Shown here: positions 52,415 to 61,279 of the stretch, in pieces
Numbering within the stretch: position 1 is the stretch's first letter
Layout: each line of letters begins with the position of its first letter
Assembly (NCBI RefSeq): GCF_030622045.1
Contig: NZ_CP130886.1
Coordinates: 6,084,001-6,148,000 of the forward strand
DNA: 64,000 nt
From: Planctellipticum variicoloris
GTDB lineage: Bacteria > Planctomycetota > Planctomycetia > Planctomycetales > Planctomycetaceae
Reading direction: 5' to 3'
Notes under the pieces: model-generated
Seen by the model: the letters and a program-made list of their open reading frames with translations, nothing else
The model's database searches: none
What the model was told of the DNA's origin: nothing
Made by a program: the position numbers and the translations under genes

Positions 52415-54934
52415 ATGGCAGCCAGCGCCAAAGCACCGACCGTCGCAGAGCAGGCCGCACCGCGGCGCGTGCTCGGACTGTCGGCGACTTCGTTGCGGCT
52501 GGGACTCGGGGCGACCGCGGTCGTGCTGGTCAGCGGGGGGGTGTTCTGGTATCAGACCCGCCCCAAGGAACCGACTCCCTCCGAGCGCCTGCGAGCGGCG
52601 CTCAAGCATCTGGACGAAGGTCGCAGCCGCGAGGCCCGCGAAATCGCCAAGGACCTGGAGCAGTCTCAGTATCGCGATCCGGCCTTTGCCGCCGGGGTCG
52701 AGTACGTGCTGGGGATGGCGGCGTTTCAGGTGGCGGAAGCCGACCAGAACGGACCGGACCGCCAGGACTACGTCGTCGCCGCAAGCTACCTGAAGGAAGC
52801 CGGGCTGCGGGCGCTGAGCGAAGAGTACCAGCCGTCGTGGGCCTATGCCTACGGACGGAGCCTGTTTCAGACCAACTCACCGACTGCGGCGCGGCCGCTG
52901 CTGGAAACGGCCGTTCGCCAGCGGGCCAGTCAGAGCACCGCGGCGGGCGAGATGCTGGCGAGCATCTATCTCGACCCGAGCGTCAGGACCCCTGAGCTGC
53001 TGGAGAAGGCGCTGGCGTTCAACACGCTGGCGCGGGACGCCGCCGTCGAAACTGCGGATCGGTCGCGGCTGCTGAGGCAGCACGCCGAGATCCTGCTGGC
53101 CCAGAATCATCTGACGGAAGCCGCAGCAGCGCTGGCGGCCATCGTCCGGAATCCGGAAGATGAGCCGCACGAAGACGTCCTGCAGGCGCGGATTCTGATG
53201 GCCGATCGGCGCTACGCCGAGGCGACGCGGCTGCTGGAGCCTGTGGTCTCCGACGAGCGGCTGTATCGAGCGACGGTGCGGCAGGCGACTTATCTGATGG
53301 GGCTGATCGCCGATCAGGAAGCCCTCGCCCTGCTGCGGGCTCAGGGGAAAACCGGGACCGATGACCTGGTGCGGATTCGCGACTTGAGGCAGCGGGCGAT
53401 TACCTGGTTGCAGCGAACGCTGGACCGGTTCGACCGGACGGACGAGGCCCTGGCGGCGAACGTGTATCTGGGCGATCTGCTGCGGCAGGACGGCAGCCAC
53501 GAGAAGTCTCTGGCCTGTTATGGAGCGGCTTTGCGGTCCGCCCCCGCGGTGTCGGAATTTACGAATCCCTGGATCAGCCTGAACGACGTTCGATCGCGGG
53601 TCCTGGCGGCGTGGGAATCGTGGCTGGCCCAGGGACGCTACAACGATGCAATCGCCCTGACCGAAGTCATGACCCCGTTGTTCCCGCAGGATCAGGCTTA
53701 TGAACTCGCCGCCCGGGCTCACGAACGCTGGGCGGATGAGAGCGAAGCCGGGCTCGCCGGGCAGACGGAGACCGTCAAGAAAGTCAAACTGGTCGAGTTG
53801 CGGATGCTGCGGCGCCTGACGGGAACGGCCTATGCCCGGCTGGCCCAGTTGCGGCGGAGCGCCGCAACCTATCCCGACGCGCTGTGGCAGAGCGCCGAGC
53901 AGTATCGACGAGGCCAGGACTTCGAGAACTCCGTCAAGCAGCTCGACCTGTTTCTGGAGACTTCCCCGACGAATCTGCTGGCGACGGCCCGCGTGCGGCG
54001 GGGAGAGGTCCTGCTGGACCTCGACCGCCTCGACGAATCCCTCAAGGAGCTGCAGGAAGTCGTCGCCAAGTTTCCGACCGACCCCGCGGTGTTCGGCGCC
54101 GAGTATCTGATCGGCACGGCCCGGATGGAGCGCAAAGAGCTGGAGCTGGCGGACGCGGCGTGGCGCAAAGTCCTCGGCTCCGACCAGTTGACCCCCGACG
54201 CCAAAGAGTGGCAGAAGTCGCTGCTGGCGCTGGCCCGGCTGCAGTTCGAGCGCGGCGCCCTGGAGCGGCGCGAAGCCGAAAGCGGCGCCATTGCCGTCGA
54301 TCCGGCGGCCGTGCGGGCCCGCTGGACGAGCGCCTCCGTGCGGTGGGCGGAATCGATCCAGCTCTACGAAGAATATCTGGTTCGCTATGCTCAGGACGCG
54401 ACCGCCCCTGAAGCCCGGTTCTACCTGGCCCGGGCCCTGCAGCAGCACGCGGACTGGCTGCAGTATCAGCTCGAACTGGCCGAGACGGAAACCGCGCGGC
54501 AGCGGCTGGCGGCGAACATCCGGTCGACGCGGGAGCGGTCGCTGCTGATGCAGCAGCAACTGCAGCGACATCTGCAGGTCGAACGACAGCTCGACCACCT
54601 CGACCTGCGCGGACTGCGGCTGCTCGACAATACGATGCTGGAAGTTCCGCAGGTGCTGTTCGCGCTGGAGCGCTACGACGAGGCGATCGCCGCCTACAAC
54701 GAAGCGGCCAACAGCGCCCCGCAGAGCGCCCAGTTGCTGACGGCTTACGTGCAGATGGCCCGCTGCTATTCGCGACTCGGCAAGAAGGTCGAGGCGCGGA
54801 GCCTGCTGGAGCAGGCGCGAGTCATTCTGAACCAGAAACAGATTCCCGATGCGTCCTTCCAGGCGCCGGACACGAACCTCACCCCCGAAGAATGGGGCGA
54901 GTTTCTGGACCGGGCGCTGCAGACGCTGCTCTGA
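52415..54934 (+). CDS. membrane-anchored TPR-like protein of the flagellar locus
   Basis: An 839-residue protein with a short cytoplasmic N-terminus, one membrane helix (~residues 28-45, LRLGLGATAVVLVSGGVFWY) and a long TPR-like helical body (e.g. FAAGVEYVLGMAAFQVAEAD, AYGRSLFQTNSPTAARPLLE, RVRRGEVLLDLDRLDESL). It opens the + flagellar arm, so a role in flagellar assembly or placement is inferred, possibly as a periplasmic scaffold. No homologue among classic flagellar proteins is evident. The ribosome-binding site is weak. Confidence 0.78.
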   Translation: MAASAKAPTVAEQAAPRRVLGLSATSLRLGLGATAVVLVSGGVFWYQTRPKEPTPSERLRAALKHLDEGRSREAREIAKDLEQSQYRDPAFAAGVEYVLGMAAFQVAEADQNGPDRQDYVVAASYLKEAGLRALSEEYQPSWAYAYGRSLFQTNSPTAARPLLETAVRQRASQSTAAGEMLASIYLDPSVRTPELLEKALAFNTLARDAAVETADRSRLLRQHAEILLAQNHLTEAAAALAAIVRNPEDEPHEDVLQARILMADRRYAEATRLLEPVVSDERLYRATVRQATYLMGLIADQEALALLRAQGKTGTDDLVRIRDLRQRAITWLQRTLDRFDRTDEALAANVYLGDLLRQDGSHEKSLACYGAALRSAPAVSEFTNPWISLNDVRSRVLAAWESWLAQGRYNDAIALTEVMTPLFPQDQAYELAARAHERWADESEAGLAGQTETVKKVKLVELRMLRRLTGTAYARLAQLRRSAATYPDALWQSAEQYRRGQDFENSVKQLDLFLETSPTNLLATARVRRGEVLLDLDRLDESLKELQEVVAKFPTDPAVFGAEYLIGTARMERKELELADAAWRKVLGSDQLTPDAKEWQKSLLALARLQFERGALERREAESGAIAVDPAAVRARWTSASVRWAESIQLYEEYLVRYAQDATAPEARFYLARALQQHADWLQYQLELAETETARQRLAANIRSTRERSLLMQQQLQRHLQVERQLDHLDLRGLRLLDNTMLEVPQVLFALERYDEAIAAYNEAANSAPQSAQLLTAYVQMARCYSRLGKKVEARSLLEQARVILNQKQIPDASFQAPDTNLTPEEWGEFLDRALQTLL

Positions 54935-55035
54935 ACTCTCCCGTTTCGCGTTGACAATCCAGAGTCCGAAAACAGCGATCGACAGCGTCGCGGCGACGAA
55001 GCCGCGACGGTGCGACCGCTCAAGGAACGCACATC

Positions 55036-55491
55036 GTGTCGTCCGGAACCGATCTGCCCGACTACCTCGCCGCTTTTCGAGAGCGTCGCGCCCTGTGCGC
55101 GGCGCTGCTCGAACTGTCGCTGGCGCAGTCGGACTGCATCCGTCGGGACGACTACACGGAACTGCTCGCTCTGCTGCACCAGAAACAGACTCTGCTCGAC
55201 GACGTGGCGCGGGCCGCCCGCGAGCAGGAACTGGCCTGGAGCTCGTGGTCCGATCGGCGGGATCGGCTGCGGGCGGCGGAACGGACGGAGTGCGAGCAGC
55301 AGCTCGCGCAGATCGAGGACCTGCTGGCCCGGCTCCTGCGGGAGGAGCAGGCCGGCACGCATCTCCTGAACCAGCGACACGACGCCACGCAGCGGGAGCT
55401 GGCGTCGGTCAATCGGGGCATGCGGGTGCGCGAAGCCTACGAGGGTTCGCCCCTCAACGGCGGAACGCGGCATTTCAGTATCGATACGTAG
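55036..55491 (+). CDS. helical FliT/FlgN-like protein
   Basis: A 151-residue protein starting with GTG (AAGGAA 8 bases upstream). Nearly all helical with heptad-like spacing (LCAALLELSLAQSDCIRRDD, QQLAQIEDLLARLLREEQAG). Size and place between two flagellar-locus genes suggest an export chaperone or regulator like FliT or FlgN. It resembles the FlgN-like protein at 46207 in overall form. Assignment is by context. Confidence 0.6.
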   Translation: MSSGTDLPDYLAAFRERRALCAALLELSLAQSDCIRRDDYTELLALLHQKQTLLDDVARAAREQELAWSSWSDRRDRLRAAERTECEQQLAQIEDLLARLLREEQAGTHLLNQRHDATQRELASVNRGMRVREAYEGSPLNGGTRHFSIDT

Positions 55492-55549
55492 CAGTCGACT
55501 CTCCCATCTCCCAGTTTCGAATCTCCAGAAACCTGACACGGTACACTGC

Positions 55550-57055
55550 ATGACGTTTACACATCCCCATGTCATTCCGTTTCCGGGCCGGGCCAGCGCG
55601 CCAGCGGAATCGCCCGTTTCTGTGATGGTCCTGGCGGTCGATCCGCACCAGGCCCAGCAACTGGCGTTCGACGTGCAGGCCACCGGCGCTCCCTGTCGGA
55701 TCGTGCATACGATCGACGCCGCGCTGCAGGCCCTCGCCCAGCAGTCCTCCGACGTCTGCCTCGTCGGCCAACTGTCGACCGGCGAGTCCGCGGCGGGCCT
55801 GGCCTCGCAGATCTCCCAGCGCGGCTGGTCGACGCAACTGGTCTGCCTGCTGCCGGCGCCGGCGTCGGACCTCCCGACCTATCTGCCGGCGGCCGCGGGC
55901 GTCGAGCTCCTGGCCTCCCCCTATACCCCGCTGATGCTGACCCACGCCATTTCCGCCGCGATGCAGCGGGCCAAGCTGCACGGCGAGAATCGGCGGCTGC
56001 GGCGGCAGCTCATCAACCGGAACCTGCGGGATATGGTCGGGCACAGCCCTGCCATGCAGGTTCTGCGACAGCAGGTCCAGCAGGCGGCCGAGGCCGCGGG
56101 GGGCGTGCTGCTGCTCGGCGAACCAGGAACCGGGGTCGACGTGGTGGCCCAGGCGATTCACGATTCGAGCCGGCGGGCGCATCGGCCGTTCATCAAGATC
56201 GACTGCAGCGTGCTGTCCGCCGAAGTGCTCGAAGAAGAGCTGTGCGGACTGGTCGAGCAGACGCCGCACGGAGCGCCGATCCGGCAGCCCGGACGGCTGG
56301 AACTGGCCGACGGCGGCACGCTTCTGCTGGACCACGCGAACTGCATCGCACTGCCGCTGCAGCGACGGCTGACCCAGATGATCCACGAAGGCCGCTTCGA
56401 TCATCCGCAGAACAACGAACGGGTCCGGTTCGACGTTCGCATCGTGCTCAGCGCGCACGTCGACCTGGACGACCTGATGGAGCGCGGGCTGTTCCGCCGG
56501 GAGCTTTATGCCGAAGTCGGGGCCGGTCGCATCGAGCTGCCGACGCTGCGGTCCCGCAAGGAAGACATCGGCCTGCTGACCGAGCACTTCCTGCGTCGCG
56601 TGGCGGCGCGGGAAGGCCGGCCTCCCCGCTCAATTACGCTCGAAGCGCTGCGACTGCTGCAGGACTACTCGTGGTCCGGCAATGTTCGCGAGCTGGAGAA
56701 TCTGATCGAACGGACCTGTGCGCTCGACTGGGGCACCAAGCTGACGGCGTCGATGATCGAGCCGTGGCTCGCCCGCCCGACGGACGAGGACGACTCCGAA
56801 GGGGTGGCGGGGCTCACGCTCGCCGAAATGGAACGGAAGCTGATCGAAGCGACCTTCGTCCGGTTCGCGGGCAACCGCGAGAAGACGGCCAAGGCGCTGC
56901 AGATCGGAATTCGGACGCTGTCGGGCAAGCTGCGCGACTACGGTTACCCGCCGCGCGGCGGCCCCGGTTCGAACCTGAAGCCCTGGCGTCCGGAAGCGGA
57001 CGCCGATTTGCCGGCGGTCATCGAGCTGCCGGCCGTCGAGACGAAAGCGGCGTAG
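55550..57055 (+). CDS. degenerate sigma-54-activator homologue (pseudo-AAA+)
   Basis: A 501-residue protein with NtrC/FleQ architecture. Residues ~23-140 are a receiver-like fold without a phospho-acceptor aspartate. The AAA+ domain (~165-390) keeps sensor and arginine-finger regions (LFRRELYAEVGAGRIELPTL, WSGNVRELENLIER). But the Walker A is GEPGTGVD (190-197, Val196 for Lys). The GAFTGA loop is missing (EQTPHGAPIRQPG), and Walker B is GGTLLLDH (255-262, His for Glu). The Fis-type helix-turn-helix (~424-466) is intact. It probably binds DNA but cannot remodel sigma-54 holoenzyme. It sits in the + flagellar arm before flgB. Confidence 0.85.
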   Translation: MTFTHPHVIPFPGRASAPAESPVSVMVLAVDPHQAQQLAFDVQATGAPCRIVHTIDAALQALAQQSSDVCLVGQLSTGESAAGLASQISQRGWSTQLVCLLPAPASDLPTYLPAAAGVELLASPYTPLMLTHAISAAMQRAKLHGENRRLRRQLINRNLRDMVGHSPAMQVLRQQVQQAAEAAGGVLLLGEPGTGVDVVAQAIHDSSRRAHRPFIKIDCSVLSAEVLEEELCGLVEQTPHGAPIRQPGRLELADGGTLLLDHANCIALPLQRRLTQMIHEGRFDHPQNNERVRFDVRIVLSAHVDLDDLMERGLFRRELYAEVGAGRIELPTLRSRKEDIGLLTEHFLRRVAAREGRPPRSITLEALRLLQDYSWSGNVRELENLIERTCALDWGTKLTASMIEPWLARPTDEDDSEGVAGLTLAEMERKLIEATFVRFAGNREKTAKALQIGIRTLSGKLRDYGYPPRGGPGSNLKPWRPEADADLPAVIELPAVETKAA

Positions 57056-57067
57056 ACGCACCTGCCG

Positions 57068-57101
57068 GACGTCCCCGTCCCGTCGGAGGAACGGGGACGT
57101 C
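57068..57101. terminator. hairpin between the pseudo-activator gene and flgB
   Basis: GACGTCCCCGT (57068-57078) pairs perfectly with ACGGGGACGTC (57091-57101) over a 12-base loop. No T run follows. It may attenuate read-through into flgB or protect a processed 3' end. Confidence 0.5.
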
Positions 57102-57124
57102 GGCCGCGGATGAGGAATTAGACG

Positions 57125-57589
57125 ATGCTCGATCAGTTCCTGCAGTCGGGAACGCAGCCGCTCCTGAAGCGTCTGGCGCTGTTTGCCGAACGGCGGCAGG
57201 ATGTTCTGGCCGGGAATATCGCCAACATCGATACGCCGGGTTACAAGATGCGGGACCTGCCGGTGGCGGAGTTCCAGAACGCGATGCAGGAAGCGATTCG
57301 CCGGCTGAATCGCCCGGCGGTCTCGCCGGGGGAGACGTCGCTTTCGCTGCAGTGGGCGGAGCCGGTTCCGGAGTTCTTCGAGAGCCCCGAAGCGGCGTTC
57401 ACGCCGGACCTGTTTCGGGCGAAAGAGCCGGGATCACAGCCGGGGATTACGTTTCAGGACGCCAACAACCGCAGCATTGAAAATCAGACGTTGCAGATGA
57501 CGCGGAACTCGCTGCTGCAGACGATGGCCCTGCAACTGATGTCGGCGCAGTATGCGCAGCTCGAGGCTGCGATTACAGAACGCGCCTAG
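57125..57589 (+). CDS. flgB: proximal rod protein FlgB
   Basis: A 154-residue protein of usual length with GAGGA 8 bases upstream. Signature LALFAERRQDVLAGNIANIDTPGYK (shown by NIANIDTPGYKMRDL) and C-terminal LLQTMALQLMSAQYAQLEAA. It forms the innermost rod segment on the MS ring with FliE. First of a tight run flgB-flgC-fliE-fliF. Confidence 0.94.
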   Translation: MLDQFLQSGTQPLLKRLALFAERRQDVLAGNIANIDTPGYKMRDLPVAEFQNAMQEAIRRLNRPAVSPGETSLSLQWAEPVPEFFESPEAAFTPDLFRAKEPGSQPGITFQDANNRSIENQTLQMTRNSLLQTMALQLMSAQYAQLEAAITERA

Positions 57590-57606
57590 TCATTCGGGAG
57601 GACACG

Positions 57607-58017
57607 ATGTTTCGAACGCTCAACATCAGCGCCAGCGGCATGGTGGCGCAGCGCCTGCGGATCGACACGATCGCGGGGAACATCGCGAACGTGAATACGA
57701 CGCAGAACGAGAACGGAGAATCGAAGCCGTTTCAGCGACGGATGGCGATCATGGAGACGGAAGGCTCGGCCCGGTACGCGACCGGCGGAGTCGGCGTGCA
57801 GGCGAAGGTGGAAATCGACGAAACGTCTCCCGCGCGGATTCAGCACCAGCCGGGTCACCCGCACGCGGACGCCGAGGGAAACGTGCATTATCCGAACGTC
57901 GACGTGGTCACGGAGTTCGTCAACGCCATCGAGGCGAGCCGGGCCTACGAGGCCAACATCGCGGCGATGGATATCACGAAGCAGATGTTTCAAGGGACGT
58001 TCAAGATTCTGGGTTGA
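57607..58017 (+). CDS. flgC: proximal rod protein FlgC
   Basis: A 136-residue protein with GGAGGA before its ATG. Signature MFRTLNISASGMVAQRLRID, GNIANVNTTQNENGE and C-terminal EFVNAIEASRAYEANIAAMD. A rod component that stacks on FlgB. It starts 17 bases after flgB. Confidence 0.95.
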   Translation: MFRTLNISASGMVAQRLRIDTIAGNIANVNTTQNENGESKPFQRRMAIMETEGSARYATGGVGVQAKVEIDETSPARIQHQPGHPHADAEGNVHYPNVDVVTEFVNAIEASRAYEANIAAMDITKQMFQGTFKILG

Positions 58018-58055
58018 TGAATGGTCAGCGGCCGGTTTCGGGGTGCTCAGGGTAA

Positions 58056-58148
58056 GCGAATAGGGAGCAGGGAATAGCGAGTAGCCTGAAAAGAGCAATA
58101 TCGACGCGACTTCTTCTGGCTACTCCCTATTCGCTATTCCCTATTCGC
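58056..58148. repeat. inverted pair of 7-bp arrays between flgC and fliE
   Basis: A left arm (58056-58086) and a right arm (58118-58148), 31 bases each, pair at 27 of 31 positions. The right arm is a 7-bp array (TATTCGC/TATTCCC units). The array thus exists in both orientations around a 31-base centre. Confidence 0.65.
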
Positions 58149-58229
58149 TCTCCCACAGCACCCGCGACGGGGCTGTGAGAGAGTGGTCGTCGTCGTTCCG
58201 GGAACTTCGATGAGAGTTGAGGACGGATC

Positions 58230-58532
58230 ATGATTTCGCCGCTGTCGCTGACGTCCGGAGTCCCGGGGCTGCAGATGCCCCAGGGGCTGCCGTCGGCGGG
58301 GACGCCGCCGTCCGCAAGTTTCCAGGAGACGCTGCTGCAGTCCTGGCAGCAGATGCAGGGCGTGCAGGGCGACGCTCAGCAGGCGATCCAGGCGGCTCTG
58401 AGCAGCGACGATCCGGCTCTGGTGGAAACGTTCACGGCGGTGCGGGAATCGGATCTCGCGCTGCGGCTGATGATCCAGATCCGAAACAAGCTGCTCGACG
58501 CCTACCAGGAAATCCAGAATCTGCGCATGTAA
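58230..58532 (+). CDS. fliE: flagellar hook-basal body protein FliE
   Basis: A 100-residue protein of standard length with GAGGA upstream. The C-terminus ALVETFTAVRESDLALRLMI and QIRNKLLDAYQEIQNLRM is the FliE signature. It joins the MS ring to the rod and is the first rod export substrate. Confidence 0.92.
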   Translation: MISPLSLTSGVPGLQMPQGLPSAGTPPSASFQETLLQSWQQMQGVQGDAQQAIQAALSSDDPALVETFTAVRESDLALRLMIQIRNKLLDAYQEIQNLRM

Positions 58533-58591
58533 TTCGCCGTGCTAGAAGTCCCGCTGACTGCGACCCCGGCCTTTGAGAATCGATATCGCCC

Positions 58592-60217
58592 ATGGACGTG
58601 CTGAACCGCATCGCCCGCCAGTTTCAGGAGCTGTTTTCCCGCATGACGCCGAGTCAGCGCGGGACGCTCATCGTCGTGCCCCTGCTGGTGGTCGCGGCGT
58701 TCGCCATGCTGCTGTGGTCTCAGCCGGGGGCTTCGTACACGGCGCTGTCGTGGGGCAAGGTCTTCTCGACCGACGAGCTGATGAAGACGGAGCAGGCCCT
58801 GATCGAAGCCAATCTGACGGGCTTCCGGCGGGAAGGTCAGCGGATCATGGTTCCGGCCGGCGAAGCCGACCGCTACAACGCGGCGCTGCTCGAGTTCGAC
58901 GCCATGCCGGCGGACATGGGGGCGGAACTGCTGAGAAAGTTCGAGAACCTCGGACCGTTCAGCACCGACCGTCAGCGTCAGGATATGAAGGAAGCGCTGC
59001 TGCTGCAGGAACTGCAGCGGATGATCATGGCCGTCCCCGATATCGAACACGCGCGGGTCGGAATCGCCAATTCGGGCCGCCCGAACAGTTGGAGCCGGAA
59101 GAACCACGTCACGGCGAACGTAACGGTCCGACCGCGCGCCGGTCGGGAGCTGTCACAGCGGCTGGTGACGTCGCTGCGGGCGGCGGTGTCGAGCATGGTC
59201 CCCGACCTGAAGCCGTCGGACGTGACGATTTTCGACGTCGTCAACGCCGTCAGCTATACGGGCGAATCCACCGACGATCCATTCAACAGCGGCCCGGTCA
59301 ATCGGATCCGCGAACTGACCCGCCAGTACGAGCAGCAGATTCAGAAAGATCTGTCGTACATCCCGGGCGTCGGAGTGACGGTTCATGTCGATGTCGACAA
59401 TCTGAAATCGTCGGTCACCCGCAGTCAGGTCGTGGATCCGAAGAAGTCCGCGGACGTCTATTCGAGCGAGTTCAGCACCACCGACAACGTCCAGCAGCGC
59501 CCGCCGAAGGGCGAAGCCGGTCTCCGGGCGAATCAGCCGGGGGCGCTGGCGGCAGCGGCCGCGCCGGAGCGAACCCGGCAGTTGAACGAATCGGGAACGA
59601 ACGCCATTCGCGGCGTCTCGTTCGAGGTCACCGAGAAGGCGCTGATTGCGGCCATGCCGAAGGCGGTTCAGGTCAGCGTGAAGATTCCGCGGGACTACTA
59701 CCGGGAGATCGCCGATCAGCGGACCGCGGCGGGGGAAAAAGATCCCGCCCGGACCGACGCGATGCAGATCGAACAGGATGTGCTGGCGAACGTCCAGAAA
59801 TCGGTGGCGCGGCTGATCCCCACGGGATCGCCGGTCGACGCGATTACGGTGACTTCGTTCGAGCGCGTTGAGGCCAATGCGGCGGATACGCCGATCGTCT
59901 GGAGCATCCGGATCACCGAACTGGTCCGGCAGTGGGGCGGCCCGGCAGGAATGGTGCTGCTGGCGCTGGCCGCCCTGGTGATCCTGCGGCGGCAAATGAA
60001 GTCGCTCCCTGCGGAAGCGTCGTCGATGGCCAGCGCCGCCGGTCTGTCGGCGGGCCAGACGATTCCGGGAATGCCCGGCGCGGTGACGGCCCCGGCGACC
60101 ATGGAGGAAATCGTCCTGAAGGACATGCCCAAGCGCGAGCTGATTCAGAATCTGGCGCGGGACAACCCCGAGATGACGGCGAACGTGATCGGGAAATGGC
60201 TGCAGGCCGCCAAGTAG
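58592..60217 (+). CDS. fliF: MS-ring protein FliF
   Basis: A 541-residue inner-membrane protein. The N-terminal membrane helix (TLIVVPLLVVAAFAMLLWS) precedes the ring-building motifs (YTALSWGKVFSTDELMKTEQ, LEFDAMPADMG). The C-terminal helix (GGPAGMVLLALAALVILRR) is followed by a cytoplasmic tail that binds FliG (MEEIVLKDMPKRELIQNL). Length and order are typical. It is the base on which the flagellum is built. Confidence 0.95.
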   Translation: MDVLNRIARQFQELFSRMTPSQRGTLIVVPLLVVAAFAMLLWSQPGASYTALSWGKVFSTDELMKTEQALIEANLTGFRREGQRIMVPAGEADRYNAALLEFDAMPADMGAELLRKFENLGPFSTDRQRQDMKEALLLQELQRMIMAVPDIEHARVGIANSGRPNSWSRKNHVTANVTVRPRAGRELSQRLVTSLRAAVSSMVPDLKPSDVTIFDVVNAVSYTGESTDDPFNSGPVNRIRELTRQYEQQIQKDLSYIPGVGVTVHVDVDNLKSSVTRSQVVDPKKSADVYSSEFSTTDNVQQRPPKGEAGLRANQPGALAAAAAPERTRQLNESGTNAIRGVSFEVTEKALIAAMPKAVQVSVKIPRDYYREIADQRTAAGEKDPARTDAMQIEQDVLANVQKSVARLIPTGSPVDAITVTSFERVEANAADTPIVWSIRITELVRQWGGPAGMVLLALAALVILRRQMKSLPAEASSMASAAGLSAGQTIPGMPGAVTAPATMEEIVLKDMPKRELIQNLARDNPEMTANVIGKWLQAAK

Positions 60218-60235
60218 GCGACGGAAAGACCGACG

Positions 60236-61228
60236 ATGGATGGAGTCCGCAAAGCCGCCGTGTTTCTGTTGAGCCTGGAAAAACCAGTCGCCGCGGAGGT
60301 GCTCAGTCAGCTCCCGCGCGACCAGGTCGAGCGCGTCATGCTGGAGATCGCGAAAATGGACGACGTGTCCCGCGATCAGCTCGAAGGGGTCCTGGACGAG
60401 TTCCGGGATACGATGCTCGAACAGGTTCCGATGGAGCGCGGCGGGCTCGACCTCGCCAACGAACTGCTGGAGCAGTCGCTGGGAAAGGAAGGAGCCGGGG
60501 CGATCCTCGAGAACGTCCGGCAGTCGATCAATTCGGTCCCCTTTTCGTTTCTGCAGAAAGCCGGCGCGGAAAACCTGCTGACCTTCATCTCCGAAGAGCA
60601 CCCGCAGACCATCGCGCTGATCTTGTCGCACATGCCCGCGGCGATGTCCGCCGAAGTGCTGGCGGGTCTGCCGTCGAACAAACAGCTCGAAGTCGTCCGC
60701 CGGGTGGCGACGATGGAGCAGACCAGCCCCGAGGTCGTCAGCGACATCGAAAAGACGCTGCGGACGCGGATGATGTCGCTGTTCAATCAGAACACCGAGA
60801 AGGCGGGCGGAGTTGCCGCGGTGGCGCAGATTCTGAACGTCACCGACCGGATGACCAACAAGGGGATCCTCGAGTCGCTGGACCAGGAGGATCACGATCT
60901 CGCCGACGAGATCCGCCGGCTCATGTTCGTCTTCGACGACCTGCTGAAGCTGGACGACAAGGCGATTCAGAGCCTGCTCAAGGAAGTCGACAACAGCCAG
61001 TGGTCGGTGGCACTCAAAGGGGCGTCCGAAGAGATCAAAGTTCGCATCATGTCGAATCTGTCGCAGCGGGCGGCGGAGATGCTCAAGGAAGAAATGGAGT
61101 ATCTGGGACCGGTCCGGCTCAGCGACGTCGAAGCGATGCAGTCGCAGATCGTCGACACCGTCCGCCGACTGGAAGAGACCGGACAGATCGTCGTCGCCGG
61201 CGGCGGCAGCGAACAGCTCGTCACGTGA
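60236..61228 (+). CDS. fliG: motor switch protein FliG
   Basis: A 330-residue protein of usual length. The middle-domain EHPQT motif is at 121-125 (SEEHPQTIALILSHM). The C-terminal motor domain (LMFVFDDLLKLDDKAIQSLL, EEIKVRIMSNLSQRAAEML) is complete, with charged residues that contact MotA. It forms the rotor part of the C ring under FliF. It follows fliF by 18 bases. Confidence 0.96.
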   Translation: MDGVRKAAVFLLSLEKPVAAEVLSQLPRDQVERVMLEIAKMDDVSRDQLEGVLDEFRDTMLEQVPMERGGLDLANELLEQSLGKEGAGAILENVRQSINSVPFSFLQKAGAENLLTFISEEHPQTIALILSHMPAAMSAEVLAGLPSNKQLEVVRRVATMEQTSPEVVSDIEKTLRTRMMSLFNQNTEKAGGVAAVAQILNVTDRMTNKGILESLDQEDHDLADEIRRLMFVFDDLLKLDDKAIQSLLKEVDNSQWSVALKGASEEIKVRIMSNLSQRAAEMLKEEMEYLGPVRLSDVEAMQSQIVDTVRRLEETGQIVVAGGGSEQLVT

Positions 61229-61279
61229 TCCGCAGGCCCGCGGTGCACCTGACCGGCGGCGGCAGAAAATGAGGTTGGT

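Noticed and set aside
13807-58148. The short tandem arrays as CRISPR
   Set aside because: Units are 7 bases, adjacent and without spacers; no cas-like gene is present.
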